Shown one piece after another: positions 16,725 to 24,798 of a stretch of DNA of 64,000 bases. Source of the DNA: RGIG3102 sp964369975 (GTDB lineage: Bacteria > Bacillota > Clostridia > Oscillospirales > Ruminococcaceae); the NCBI GenBank assembly GCA_964369975.1, contig CAYJFZ010000009.1, positions 1-64,000 on the forward strand, in the 5' to 3' direction. The translations under genes were made by a program, and so were the position numbers. How positions within the stretch are numbered: the first letter of the stretch is position 1; each line of letters starts with the position of its first letter. The notes beneath the pieces are model-generated. The model was not told the origin of the DNA. It did no database searches and saw nothing but the letters and a program-made list of their open reading frames with translations.

Positions 16725-17690
16725 ATGTTTAGTGTAACAGCTTTAGGTGAAGCGCTTATAGATTTTACTTTTAGTGGATATTCAAAAGACAATCAAAGGT
16801 TGTTTGAGCAAAATGCAGGTGGAGCTCCTTTGAATATGTTAGCAGCCGTTAGTAGCTGTGGACTTAAAACTGCCTTTATTGGAAAAGTGGGCAATGATAT
16901 GCACGGGCAGTTTTTAATAGATACAATGGAAAAGGCAAATATAGATACTTCATCCGTTATTTTAGCTGATGATTATTTTACTACCTTAGCCTTTGTAAAT
17001 ATCGATAGCGAGGGGCAAAGATATTTTTCGTTTGCAAGAAAAAACAGCGCTGATGTTATGTTAAAAGAAGATGAAATAAACTTAGAAGTATTAAAAAATT
17101 CTAAGGTATTTCATTTAGGCTCATTATCCTTAACTCAAAATCCAGCAAAAGATGCAACTTTTTTTGCCTTAAATAAAGCTAAAGAAGCTTCTTTAATAAT
17201 TTCTTATGATCCAAATTATAGAGCCTCTCTTTGGCAGAATGAAGAAAAGGCTAAAGAAGAAATGAGAAGTTTAATTCCTTTTGTAGATATAATTAAAATA
17301 TCAGATGAAGAATGTGAATTGTTAACAGATGAAACTGACTATGAATTAGCTGCAAAAGTTTTAAATGAAAAGGGAGTTAAAATTGTTTGCGTAACACTCG
17401 GCGAAAATGGAGTGTATGTTTTTGCAAATGGTAAGGGAGTAGTAATAAAAGGCTTTAAAGCAAAAGAAGTAGTAGATACAACAGGCGCAGGCGATAGCTT
17501 TTTTGGAGGCTTTATATATAAGTTATTAGAAGAAGAAATTAATCTAAATGATATAGATTTTGAGATATTAAAAAAAGCTGGTCTTTTTGGCAATGCCGTA
17601 GCAAGTTTATGCGTTGAAAAAAGAGGGGGGATACCGAGTATTCCAACAAAAGAAGCTATATTAAAAAGATTAAATGAGGCTTATGAATAA
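16725..17690 (+). CDS. PfkB-family sugar kinase, probable fructokinase
   Basis: 321 residues of the ribokinase/PfkB fold. N-terminal substrate motif GGAPLNMLAAVSSCGLKTAFIGKVGNDMHG (from residue 32) and C-terminal DTTGAGDSFFGGF (near residue 250) with the catalytic Asp. The GGAPLN form is typical of bacterial fructokinases. The start at 16725 has AGGTGAT overlapping the upstream stop codon. Operon position after a lyxose/mannose isomerase suggests mannose to fructose to fructose-6-phosphate, or an equivalent use of xylulose. Specificity cannot be read from sequence. Confidence 0.88.
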   Translation: MFSVTALGEALIDFTFSGYSKDNQRLFEQNAGGAPLNMLAAVSSCGLKTAFIGKVGNDMHGQFLIDTMEKANIDTSSVILADDYFTTLAFVNIDSEGQRYFSFARKNSADVMLKEDEINLEVLKNSKVFHLGSLSLTQNPAKDATFFALNKAKEASLIISYDPNYRASLWQNEEKAKEEMRSLIPFVDIIKISDEECELLTDETDYELAAKVLNEKGVKIVCVTLGENGVYVFANGKGVVIKGFKAKEVVDTTGAGDSFFGGFIYKLLEEEINLNDIDFEILKKAGLFGNAVASLCVEKRGGIPSIPTKEAILKRLNEAYE

Positions 17691-18568
17691 TGATATACAC
17701 CATTCAAAATGAATTTTTAAATATAGAAATTGATGATATAGGCGCTCATTTAAAATCAGCAAAGGATAAAAATGGCTTAGAATTTATCTGGCAAAGAGAT
17801 GAAAGATACTGGAAAGACTCATCACCTATTTTATTTCCTTATATAGCAAGACTATGGCAAAATAAATACACTTTTAATAGCAAAACTTACAATATGGATA
17901 TACACGGCTTTGCAAAAGATTCCTTATTTAAAGTAGTAGAGTTAAAAGAAAGCGAAATAACATTTTTATTAAAAGATACTAAAGAAACCTTTAAACAGTA
18001 TCCTTTTAATTTTGAGTTTTTTATAACTTTTAAATTAGAAAAAAACAGCCTTATTACAACTTTCAAAGTAAATAATAAATCAAAATACGATATGTATTTT
18101 GCAATAGGTGCACACCCTGGCTTTAATGTGCCAATAGATGAGAATTTGCAATTTAATGATTATTATTTAGAGTTTTTAAAAAATACAAAGGCAATAAAAG
18201 TAGGAATGAGTGATGACTGCTTTGTAAATTTAGAAGATGAAGAATTTAATTTATTAAAAGATGATAAGTTGTTTTTAGAGCATAGTTTATTTGATGATGA
18301 TGCTATTATTCTAAAAAATATGAATGACACAGTAACATTAAAATCAAATAAAAGCAAAAAATCTATAAGCCTTAATTTTAAGGATATGCCTTATTTAGGC
18401 TTATGGCATAAGCCTAAAACTAAAGCAAACTATATCTGTATCGAGCCGTGGACTTCGCTTCCTGCAAGAAAGGGTGTAGTAGAAGACTTAACGCTTCAAG
18501 AAAACTTAATAAAATTAAACGAGGGTAAAGCATATACAAATACTTACACAATTACATTTACTTCATAA
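17690..18568 (+). CDS. aldose 1-epimerase (mutarotase) family protein
   Basis: 292 residues of the galactose mutarotase-like fold. Recognised by IDDIGAHLKSAKDKNGLEFIWQ, SSPILFPYIARLW, the DIHGFAKDS segment (His), AIGAHPGFNVP (second catalytic-region His) and the late EPW. It converts alpha and beta anomers of sugars and so feeds the neighbouring isomerase. Its ATG overlaps the kinase stop (TAATG), showing tight coupling. Last gene of the operon. LacX-type naming is possible, but the substrate is uncertain. Confidence 0.85.
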   Translation: MIYTIQNEFLNIEIDDIGAHLKSAKDKNGLEFIWQRDERYWKDSSPILFPYIARLWQNKYTFNSKTYNMDIHGFAKDSLFKVVELKESEITFLLKDTKETFKQYPFNFEFFITFKLEKNSLITTFKVNNKSKYDMYFAIGAHPGFNVPIDENLQFNDYYLEFLKNTKAIKVGMSDDCFVNLEDEEFNLLKDDKLFLEHSLFDDDAIILKNMNDTVTLKSNKSKKSISLNFKDMPYLGLWHKPKTKANYICIEPWTSLPARKGVVEDLTLQENLIKLNEGKAYTNTYTITFTS

Positions 18569-18647
18569 AATAGTTACTTTTTTATTTGAATATTATAGTA
18601 AAATATGATATTATAATTACAAGGATTATAAAAAGGAGAAAATAGTT

Positions 18648-18785
18648 ATGAGTTGTAAGGCTGATATTTGTACATGCAAAAATACTTCTTGTGAAAGATT
18701 TGGTAAATGCTGTGAATGTGTAGCATTTCACAAAGCGAATGAGAAGTTTCCTCTTCCGTCTTGTTTAAGACAAGAAAAGAAATAA
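18648..18785 (+). CDS. small cysteine-rich protein
   Basis: 45-residue protein with seven cysteines in a CxC(x5)C(x5)CCxC...C-like spacing: MSCKADICTC, SCERFGKCCECVAFHK, LPSCLRQ. It has an AAAAGGAG ribosome site, a TATAAT box at 18612-18617 and its own terminator, so it is a real gene despite its size. The C-x-C / C-x-R-x-G-x-C / PxC pattern resembles short conserved clostridial proteins of unknown function that may bind zinc or an Fe-S cluster. No function is assigned. Confidence 0.75.
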   Translation: MSCKADICTCKNTSCERFGKCCECVAFHKANEKFPLPSCLRQEKK

Positions 18786-18787
18786 TG

Positions 18788-18820
18788 AAAAAAACGATGT
18801 GTAAAAAGCATCGTTTTTTT
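18788..18820 (+). terminator. intrinsic terminator
   Basis: AAAAAAACGATG / CATCGTTTTTTT stem directly after the Cys-rich gene. Confidence 0.85.
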
Positions 18821-18845
18821 CTTAGAAATATAAATAATTAAATTT

Positions 18846-18873
18846 AAAAGAGATGCAAATTAGCATCTCTTTT
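18846..18873 (-). terminator. intrinsic terminator of the DUF1846 gene
   Basis: AAAAGAGATGC / GCATCTCTTTT stem with a 6-nt loop, 6 bp after the minus-strand stop codon. Confidence 0.8.
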
Positions 18874-18878
18874 AAGTA

Positions 18879-20366
18879 TTAGATATATAAAGAATTTGAT
18901 GGGAAAACATCGTTTGTAGTTACTCTTACACCAAGTTTTCTTAAAGCCTCTGAGTCGCCTGTTCTTATCATTTCAGTTGAATGTAAGTTAGCTCCTCTTA
19001 ATTTTACAAGATGTAAAAGAGCCTTTGAAATTGTTGGATTTGTTGATTGAGAAACAGCTAAGGCTAAAAGCACATCGTCTAATTTTAAAGATGAGCCTTT
19101 TGAGCCGAGTGCTTGCTTTTTCATCTCTATAATAGGAGATAAGATGCTTTGCGGGATTAATTCTATATCAGGGTCAAGATTTTCATAATGTTTTATTGCG
19201 TTTATAACAGCGGCACTGCTTGCTGATAAAATAGGAGAGCTTTTGCCTGTCACTATTGTACCATCACATAATTCTATCGCAACAGCAGGAACATTTGCTT
19301 TTTTTGCTTTTTCGTTAGCTGGAGCAACGCAGGCCCTGTCTATATGTGGGTGCAAATCTAATTGAGCTAAGATATTTTCTAATTTATCAAGGCATTTTTT
19401 ATCAATTTTACCGAGTTTTAAATCGCAAACACCTGTAAAATATCTTGCTATTATTTCTTGATTTGCTGCATATTTTACTTTTTCATCATCAATAATTGCA
19501 TTACCCGCCATATTTACTCCCATATCAGTAGGGGAGCGATAGAAATTTTCATCGCCTGTAATTTTTTTAAGTATTGCCTTAACTATAGGAAAAGCCTCAA
19601 TATCTCTATTATAATTTACAGTTGTTTGGCCGTATGCTTCTAAATGGAAAGAATCTATCATATTCACATCTAATAAATCTGCAGTAGCAGCCTCATAAGC
19701 TAAGTTTACAGGATGTTTTAAAGGGATGTTCCAAATAGGAAAAGTTTCAAACTTTGCATAGCCAGCAAGAGAATTATTTTGATGTTCTTTATAAATTTGT
19801 GATAAACATACTGCAAGTTTTCCGCTACCTGGCCCTGGTGCTGTTACAACAACGAGAGGTTTTGTAGTTTTTACATATTCATTTTTGCCATATCCATCAT
19901 CACTTACTATAGTTTCAACATCTATAGGATAATTTGGTATAACATAATGTTTATAACTTTTTATTCCTAAGTTATCGAGTTTTGTGATAAAGTTATCTGC
20001 TGCTTTTTGATACTCGTATTTTGTTAGTACAACTCCCGCTACACGAAGACCTAAAAGGGAAAATTCATCGATAAGCCTTAAAACATCCATATCATAACTT
20101 ATTCCAAGGTCTGCTCTTACTTTTACTTTTTCAATATCGTAAGCCGAAATACAAATAATTATTTCCACTTCATCTTTTAAAGATTGTAAAAGCTTGATTT
20201 TTGTATCAGGCTCAAATCCCGGAAGAACTCTTGATGCGTGGTAGTCATCGAATAATTTGCCTCCGAATTCTAAGTAAAGTTTGCCGTTAAACTTATTGAT
20301 TCTCTCTTTGATTTTGCTTGATTGTTCTTTGATATAAATATCATTACTAAAGCCTTTTGCTAACAT
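18879..20366 (-). CDS. DUF1846 family protein
   Basis: 495 residues, full length for the DUF1846 family of Firmicutes. Recognised by the opening GFSNDIYIKEQSSKI and LYLEFGGKLFDDYHASRVLPGF, the glycine-rich VTAPGPGSGKLAVCLSQ loop near residue 175, which looks like a nucleotide-binding turn, and DMGVNMAGNAIIDD. Structures exist for the family but no defined role is known to me; it is a cytoplasmic protein. Divergent from the rubredoxin gene. Ribosome site AAGAGGTG. Confidence 0.88.
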   Translation of the reverse strand: MLAKGFSNDIYIKEQSSKIKERINKFNGKLYLEFGGKLFDDYHASRVLPGFEPDTKIKLLQSLKDEVEIIICISAYDIEKVKVRADLGISYDMDVLRLIDEFSLLGLRVAGVVLTKYEYQKAADNFITKLDNLGIKSYKHYVIPNYPIDVETIVSDDGYGKNEYVKTTKPLVVVTAPGPGSGKLAVCLSQIYKEHQNNSLAGYAKFETFPIWNIPLKHPVNLAYEAATADLLDVNMIDSFHLEAYGQTTVNYNRDIEAFPIVKAILKKITGDENFYRSPTDMGVNMAGNAIIDDEKVKYAANQEIIARYFTGVCDLKLGKIDKKCLDKLENILAQLDLHPHIDRACVAPANEKAKKANVPAVAIELCDGTIVTGKSSPILSASSAAVINAIKHYENLDPDIELIPQSILSPIIEMKKQALGSKGSSLKLDDVLLALAVSQSTNPTISKALLHLVKLRGANLHSTEMIRTGDSEALRKLGVRVTTNDVFPSNSLYI

Positions 20367-20536
20367 TAAATTACACCTCTTTTCTAAAGTTTATTTATTT
20401 AAAATACTTTGATATTATACCACAGAAAACGATTGACTTTCCATTGCTTTCTTGTCTTGAATTTCACTTTTTTTTCACATTAATTTTAGCAAAGTTATAC
20501 AAATGTTAATTTAATATTAAATTTTATCTTAAATCG

Positions 20537-20565
20537 TTGACAAGTTGATAGATAAATAATAAAAT
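20537..20565 (+). promoter_or_regulatory. promoter of the rubredoxin gene
   Basis: TTGACA (20537-20542), 17-bp spacer, TAAAAT (20560-20565). Confidence 0.7.
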
Positions 20566-20604
20566 GCAGATAAATGGATATTTAATTTTGTAGGAGGTAA
20601 GAAG

Positions 20605-20766
20605 ATGAAAAAGCATGTATGTACAGTTTGTGGTTGGGTTTATGATGAGGCAGTAGGCGATGAAGAATTAGGGATAAAGCCAGGGACTGCTTTTGAGGAT
20701 TTGGATGAAGATTTTGTGTGTCCTTTATGTTCAGTAGGTAAAGACCAATTTGAAGTGCAAGAATAA
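20605..20766 (+). CDS. rubredoxin
   Basis: 53-residue rubredoxin. Both Cys pairs of the Fe(Cys)4 site are present: CTVCGW near residues 6-9 and CPLCSVGK near 39-42, with the usual GIKPGTAFEDL between them and an acidic surface. It is a one-electron carrier, often serving oxygen or peroxide reduction in anaerobes. Strong TAGGAGG ribosome site, consensus promoter and its own terminator. Monocistronic. Confidence 0.95.
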   Translation: MKKHVCTVCGWVYDEAVGDEELGIKPGTAFEDLDEDFVCPLCSVGKDQFEVQE

Positions 20767-20772
20767 TTTTAT

Positions 20773-20807
20773 AAAAAATAAAGACTTTTATAGTCTTTAT
20801 TTTTTTA
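20773..20807 (+). terminator. intrinsic terminator
   Basis: AAAAAATAAAGAC / GTCTTTATTTTTT stem followed by T residues after the rubredoxin gene. Confidence 0.8.
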
Positions 20808-20905
20808 TTATAAATATATATATATTGATTTTAATATATAAAGAAGTTATCATAAAATTAAATAGTAAAAAGCAAATATTTTTTAAAAAGGGAATTAAGA
20901 TTATA

Positions 20906-20936
20906 TTGACTTTACCCTTAGGGAAAAGTTTATAAT
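20906..20936 (+). promoter_or_regulatory. MerR-type promoter with central dyad
   Basis: TTGACT (20906-20911), an unusually long 19-bp spacer, TATAAT (20931-20936). The spacer region holds a dyad, ACTTTACCC (20909-20917) and GGGAAAAGT (20921-20929), one mismatch. A 19-bp spacer with a dyad is the hallmark of promoters activated by DNA untwisting by MerR-family regulators, here the first gene of the operon itself. Confidence 0.85.
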
Positions 20937-20977
20937 TATAAGTGTCCTTAAATTTTATATATCATAAGGAGATAACT

Positions 20978-21808
20978 ATGCTAAGAATAAGCCAACTTGC
21001 AAATATATATGGAATTTCGGGTAAAACTTTAAGGTATTACGATGAAATAGGCCTTTTAAAGCCAGAAATAGTTGATAAATATACAGGGTATAGATATTAT
21101 TCATCATCTCAAGTGTTAGAATTAAATGAAATTACATTACTTAAAGAAATGGGCCTATCTCTAAAAGATATATTAAATATATTAAGAGGGGATAGTAATG
21201 AAAAATATAATATTTTAAAAAATATATTAAATAGCAAAAAGGCAGATATTGATAAAGAAATCAAGGAGTTAAAAAACAGCAAGAAAAATATAGAACTATT
21301 AGAAGAAAAATTAATAAACAATTATAATGTAGAGCTTTCATCGTATAGTGTGGGCATTAAAAAGCTAAATAATATGAAAGTAGCAAGCATAAAAACGCAT
21401 ATATCCGCATATTCTGATCAGGCACATTTATGGGATGAGCTTCTTATGTATTTAAAAAAGGAAAAAGTAAAGTTTCTCCCTGAAAGATTTACTATTTATT
21501 ATGATATGCAAAATACTGAAACACAAATGGAAATAGAAGTTTGTAAAAGAGTTGCGATGGATTTTAAAGGTAATGATAGAATAATGTGCAAGGATATAAA
21601 CTCACAACAAGAAGTGGCGTATTTATTACATACTGGAAACCACGATAGCGTATTAAAATCTTATGAGAAAATTTTATTTTGGATTGAAGAAAACAATTAT
21701 GAAATTATAGATAATATACAAGAAGAATTTCATATGGAAGACTCAATGACTAATAATCCAAAAGAATTTATAACAGAAATTCAAATTCCTATTAAAAGAA
21801 AGGGGTAA
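20978..21808 (+). CDS. MerR-family transcriptional regulator with effector domain
   Basis: 276 residues. An N-terminal MerR winged helix (LRISQLANIYGISGKTLRYYDEIGLLKPE, then YTGYRYYSS) is followed by a long coiled-coil dimerisation helix (about 75-125) and a C-terminal domain of about 150 residues resembling the GyrI/BmrR-type small-molecule binding fold (VELSSYSVGIKKLNNMKVASIKTHI, MEIEVCKRV, LHTGNHDSVLKSYEKILFWIEENNYE). It is expected to sense a small molecule and activate its own 19-bp-spacer promoter. ATAAGGAG precedes the ATG at 20978. The PLP enzyme gene starts 4 bp after its stop. Confidence 0.9.
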   Translation: MLRISQLANIYGISGKTLRYYDEIGLLKPEIVDKYTGYRYYSSSQVLELNEITLLKEMGLSLKDILNILRGDSNEKYNILKNILNSKKADIDKEIKELKNSKKNIELLEEKLINNYNVELSSYSVGIKKLNNMKVASIKTHISAYSDQAHLWDELLMYLKKEKVKFLPERFTIYYDMQNTETQMEIEVCKRVAMDFKGNDRIMCKDINSQQEVAYLLHTGNHDSVLKSYEKILFWIEENNYEIIDNIQEEFHMEDSMTNNPKEFITEIQIPIKRKG

Positions 21809-21812
21809 TACT

Positions 21813-23090
21813 ATGAAAAAAATTAACTGTGAGTATGCGCAAATGTTAGATAAAAATGACGCTTTAAAAAAGTACAAAGATGAATTTTATTTACCTAATT
21901 ATTTGTTTTATGGAGCTAATGGCTTAGGCCCAATGTCTACATACTCTGAAAAAACTTTAAGTAGAGTGAGCCAAGAGTGGAAAACAAAACTCTTATCAGG
22001 CTGGTTTAGTGGAGAAATTCCATGGTTTTACTACCCTGAAAGAGTCGGCGCTATGCAAGCTGACTTAGTAGGGGCAAAAGAAAAAGAGCTTGTTTTAGCT
22101 CAAACAACTACAACTAATTTACACAGCACCTTAGCTGCTTTTTATAAACCAGAAAAAAATAAAACTAAGGTGGTATGTGACAATCAAATGTTTTCAAGTA
22201 ATAAGTATGTTCTTGATGCGCAAATAAAATTAAAAGGATATGAGCCTATCAATGAAATAGTAAAAGTAGGTGCAAATGAATTAATTATTAATGAGGATGA
22301 TATTATCACAGCAATGACTGATGATGTAGCTTTAATTTATCTACAAACTGTTATACATTCAACAGGACAATTAATTGATATAGAAAAAATTGCAAAGGCT
22401 GCAAACGAAAAAGGGATAACAATAGGCGTTGATTGCAGTCATTCAGTTGGAGTAATTGAGCATGAATTGCATAATTGGGGAGTTGATTTTGCTGTTTGGA
22501 CTAATTATAAATATCTAAATGGTGGCTTAGGTTGTCCAGCAACAATATTTATACACGAAAAAAACTTTGATGTTATGCCGGCTTTACCTGGTTGGCATGG
22601 ATATGTAAAATCAAAGCAATTTTCAAAACTTGAAGATTTTGAAGCAGAAGTTGGAGCAGGAGGCTGGCAGCATGGCTCTCCAAACATAATTAATATGGCA
22701 CCACTTGAGGGCTCATTAAAAATGATTAATGAAATAGGAATAAAAGCAATAAGAGAAAAATCACTAAAAATGACAGAGTATTTTATAAATTTAGTTGATG
22801 AGAATTTAAAAGAGTTCTGCGTTGAAGTAGTGAGTCCAAGAGAAGAAAAAAGAAGATCTGCTCATATTATGCTCTCTCACATAGCAGCGGATGTAATAGA
22901 AGAGTTTCTTGATAGTGGCTCTAATATAACAGATGATTTAATTAACAAAATAAAAGACAGACAAAAAATCAAAAACCCTGATAAAAAATATGTTCGTATT
23001 GCATTTTCGCCATTATTTATGAGTTTTGAAGATGTTAGAAAGACATTAGAAAATATATATGAGCTATTAAAAAAATCATATGAAAATTAA
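21813..23090 (+). CDS. kynureninase-like PLP-dependent enzyme
   Basis: 425 residues, fold-type I, closest by eye to kynureninase. Matching segments: GANGLGPM, WFYYPERVGAMQADLVGA, TTTTNLHSTLAAFY, STGQLIDI, GVDCSHSVG (PLP-binding Asp207, with His210), WTNYKYLNGG with Schiff-base Lys233, and LPGWHGY. Kynureninase cleaves kynurenine to anthranilate and alanine. Here no other tryptophan- or kynurenine-pathway gene is present, and the GAGGWQHGSPNI region differs from the usual F-Q-x-S-T-P, so the substrate may be another beta-substituted amino acid. Cytoplasmic. Second gene of a MerR-controlled operon, 12 bp before the next gene. Confidence 0.85.
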   Translation: MKKINCEYAQMLDKNDALKKYKDEFYLPNYLFYGANGLGPMSTYSEKTLSRVSQEWKTKLLSGWFSGEIPWFYYPERVGAMQADLVGAKEKELVLAQTTTTNLHSTLAAFYKPEKNKTKVVCDNQMFSSNKYVLDAQIKLKGYEPINEIVKVGANELIINEDDIITAMTDDVALIYLQTVIHSTGQLIDIEKIAKAANEKGITIGVDCSHSVGVIEHELHNWGVDFAVWTNYKYLNGGLGCPATIFIHEKNFDVMPALPGWHGYVKSKQFSKLEDFEAEVGAGGWQHGSPNIINMAPLEGSLKMINEIGIKAIREKSLKMTEYFINLVDENLKEFCVEVVSPREEKRRSAHIMLSHIAADVIEEFLDSGSNITDDLINKIKDRQKIKNPDKKYVRIAFSPLFMSFEDVRKTLENIYELLKKSYEN

Positions 23091-23102
23091 TTAGGAGGAA
23101 AA

Positions 23103-24788
23103 ATGGAGAAAAACACTTACGCAAAAGAATTAGGGAAATATGAAGTTATTATAGAAAAAGACAGACCTATAATTATGAAAGATGACACTCGTTTATATTG
23201 CGATATTTACAGGCCGAATTCAGATGAAAAATTTCCGGCTTTAGTAGGCTTTTCACCCTTTGGAAAAGTAGCGCAAGAAGTAGGGCGAAAAAGAGCTCCT
23301 ATTAAGCTTGGAAAAGTAATGTATGAGCAAGGGATAGAAATTAGTGGCATTGATGAATTTGTTTCTAATGGTTATGTTGTAGTAGTAGTAAATCCAAGAG
23401 GGATAGGCAATTCAGAAGGCTATTCAACAGGGCTTTTAAGTAAGCAAGACCAAGAGGATTGCTTTGAAGTTATCCGCTGGACAGGGCATTATCACTCAAA
23501 TGGAAGTGTTGGTATGATAGGCTGTGGATATGCTGGGAAAATACAGCCTTTAGTGGCGGCGATGAATCCACCTTATTTAAAGGCGATTATGCCAATAGAA
23601 GTTATGGATGATTTATATAAGGATTGCTATCCAGGCGGTATATTAAGCGATATAAACTATCCTTTATGTAGTTACATTCCTCATACGAGGACTATTTCAG
23701 AAGCAGAGCTTGAAAATGATGAAGAAACATTAAAAGAGATGCTCGAAAAAGCAAAAAAACAGCCTGAAATTGCAACGAATTCATACTATTATAGAGGCCT
23801 TGATTCATTCCCACCACGCCACTATACTTGGAACATTGATATCTTGCTCCATCCTGAAAATGGTGAGTGGTGGCAAAGAAGGAGTTTTATAGATAAAAAA
23901 ATATCAATACCTACGCATATAGTGGGGATATATTATGAATATGGAAATTCAACACAGTCAGCTTTTGAAATTTTTAATAAACTAAAAGGTATTCCAAAAA
24001 AGCTAACAATGTTAGATGCCGCAACTCAAAAAACAGCGCCTTATAATAAGCCAATTAAAGAACAGTTAAGGTGGTATGACCATTTTTTAAAAAATATCGA
24101 TACGGGCTTAATGCAAGAGCCTGAAATAAAATTACTCGTTTTAGGTGAAAATAAGTACCGCTACGAAACAGTGTGGCCAGCAGAAAACATAGAGTATACT
24201 AATTATTATTTATCAAAGGATAAAAAATTAATTTCAGAAAATCAAAACGAAGTATATAATGAAGAATTAAAACATATACCTCCAACAAAGCAGTCTCAAA
24301 TGCCAGAAGATGTGCCTGTATTAACATACACTTCAAAAGCTTTTGATAGTGATGAAGAAGTAGCAGGGGATATTAAAGCAGTATTATTCATAGATACTGA
24401 TATTGATAATGCTCATTTAACTGTTAAGCTATGGGATAAGGATGAAAATTCAGGGTATAGAACATTACTTTCTATAGGGAATGTTAAATGTAAAAAAGTA
24501 GAGTTAATAGATAAAGACAAAAGTATCTATAAACATGTAGTTGACTTAGTTCCAATAGATAATATGTTTAAAAAAGGTCATCAAATCGAAATGGAAATTA
24601 AAACAATGGACCAACAATCTTTTGCATTTAATGAGTTAGCGAGTTTGCCAAGACTTTATACATCAGGAAGGGTTGCAGGCGCACATCCAATGGCAACGAA
24701 TGCAAATTATAAAATATATATGGGTGAAAAATTTAATTCGCACATAAGTCTGCCTTTTTTAAAAGGTGAAAAGCATTGGGTGAAGTAA
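23103..24788 (+). CDS. CocE/NonD-type hydrolase homologue, nucleophile missing
   Basis: 561 residues with the alpha/beta-hydrolase fold and C-terminal jelly-roll-like domain of X-Pro dipeptidyl peptidase/CocE (S15) proteins: TRLYCDIYRP, NPRGIGNSEG, VGMIGCGYAGKIQP, RWYDHFLKNIDTG. The nucleophile elbow, usually G-x-S-Y-x-G, reads G-C-G-Y-A-G (residues 140-145), so the catalytic Ser is Gly142. The expected Asp in a WYD-type turn appears as YYE, and the GPW-x-H segment is not seen. It is probably not a classical serine hydrolase; a binding, regulatory or altered-chemistry role is inferred. AGGAGG ribosome site. Paralogue of the next gene. Confidence 0.82.
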   Translation: MEKNTYAKELGKYEVIIEKDRPIIMKDDTRLYCDIYRPNSDEKFPALVGFSPFGKVAQEVGRKRAPIKLGKVMYEQGIEISGIDEFVSNGYVVVVVNPRGIGNSEGYSTGLLSKQDQEDCFEVIRWTGHYHSNGSVGMIGCGYAGKIQPLVAAMNPPYLKAIMPIEVMDDLYKDCYPGGILSDINYPLCSYIPHTRTISEAELENDEETLKEMLEKAKKQPEIATNSYYYRGLDSFPPRHYTWNIDILLHPENGEWWQRRSFIDKKISIPTHIVGIYYEYGNSTQSAFEIFNKLKGIPKKLTMLDAATQKTAPYNKPIKEQLRWYDHFLKNIDTGLMQEPEIKLLVLGENKYRYETVWPAENIEYTNYYLSKDKKLISENQNEVYNEELKHIPPTKQSQMPEDVPVLTYTSKAFDSDEEVAGDIKAVLFIDTDIDNAHLTVKLWDKDENSGYRTLLSIGNVKCKKVELIDKDKSIYKHVVDLVPIDNMFKKGHQIEMEIKTMDQQSFAFNELASLPRLYTSGRVAGAHPMATNANYKIYMGEKFNSHISLPFLKGEKHWVK

Positions 24789-24798
24789 GGAGTTAATT

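Noticed and set aside
18879..20366. DUF1846 protein as a P-loop NTPase
   Set aside because: The APGPGSGK loop resembles a Walker A motif but I could not see a Walker B or other NTPase motifs, so only the family name is given.
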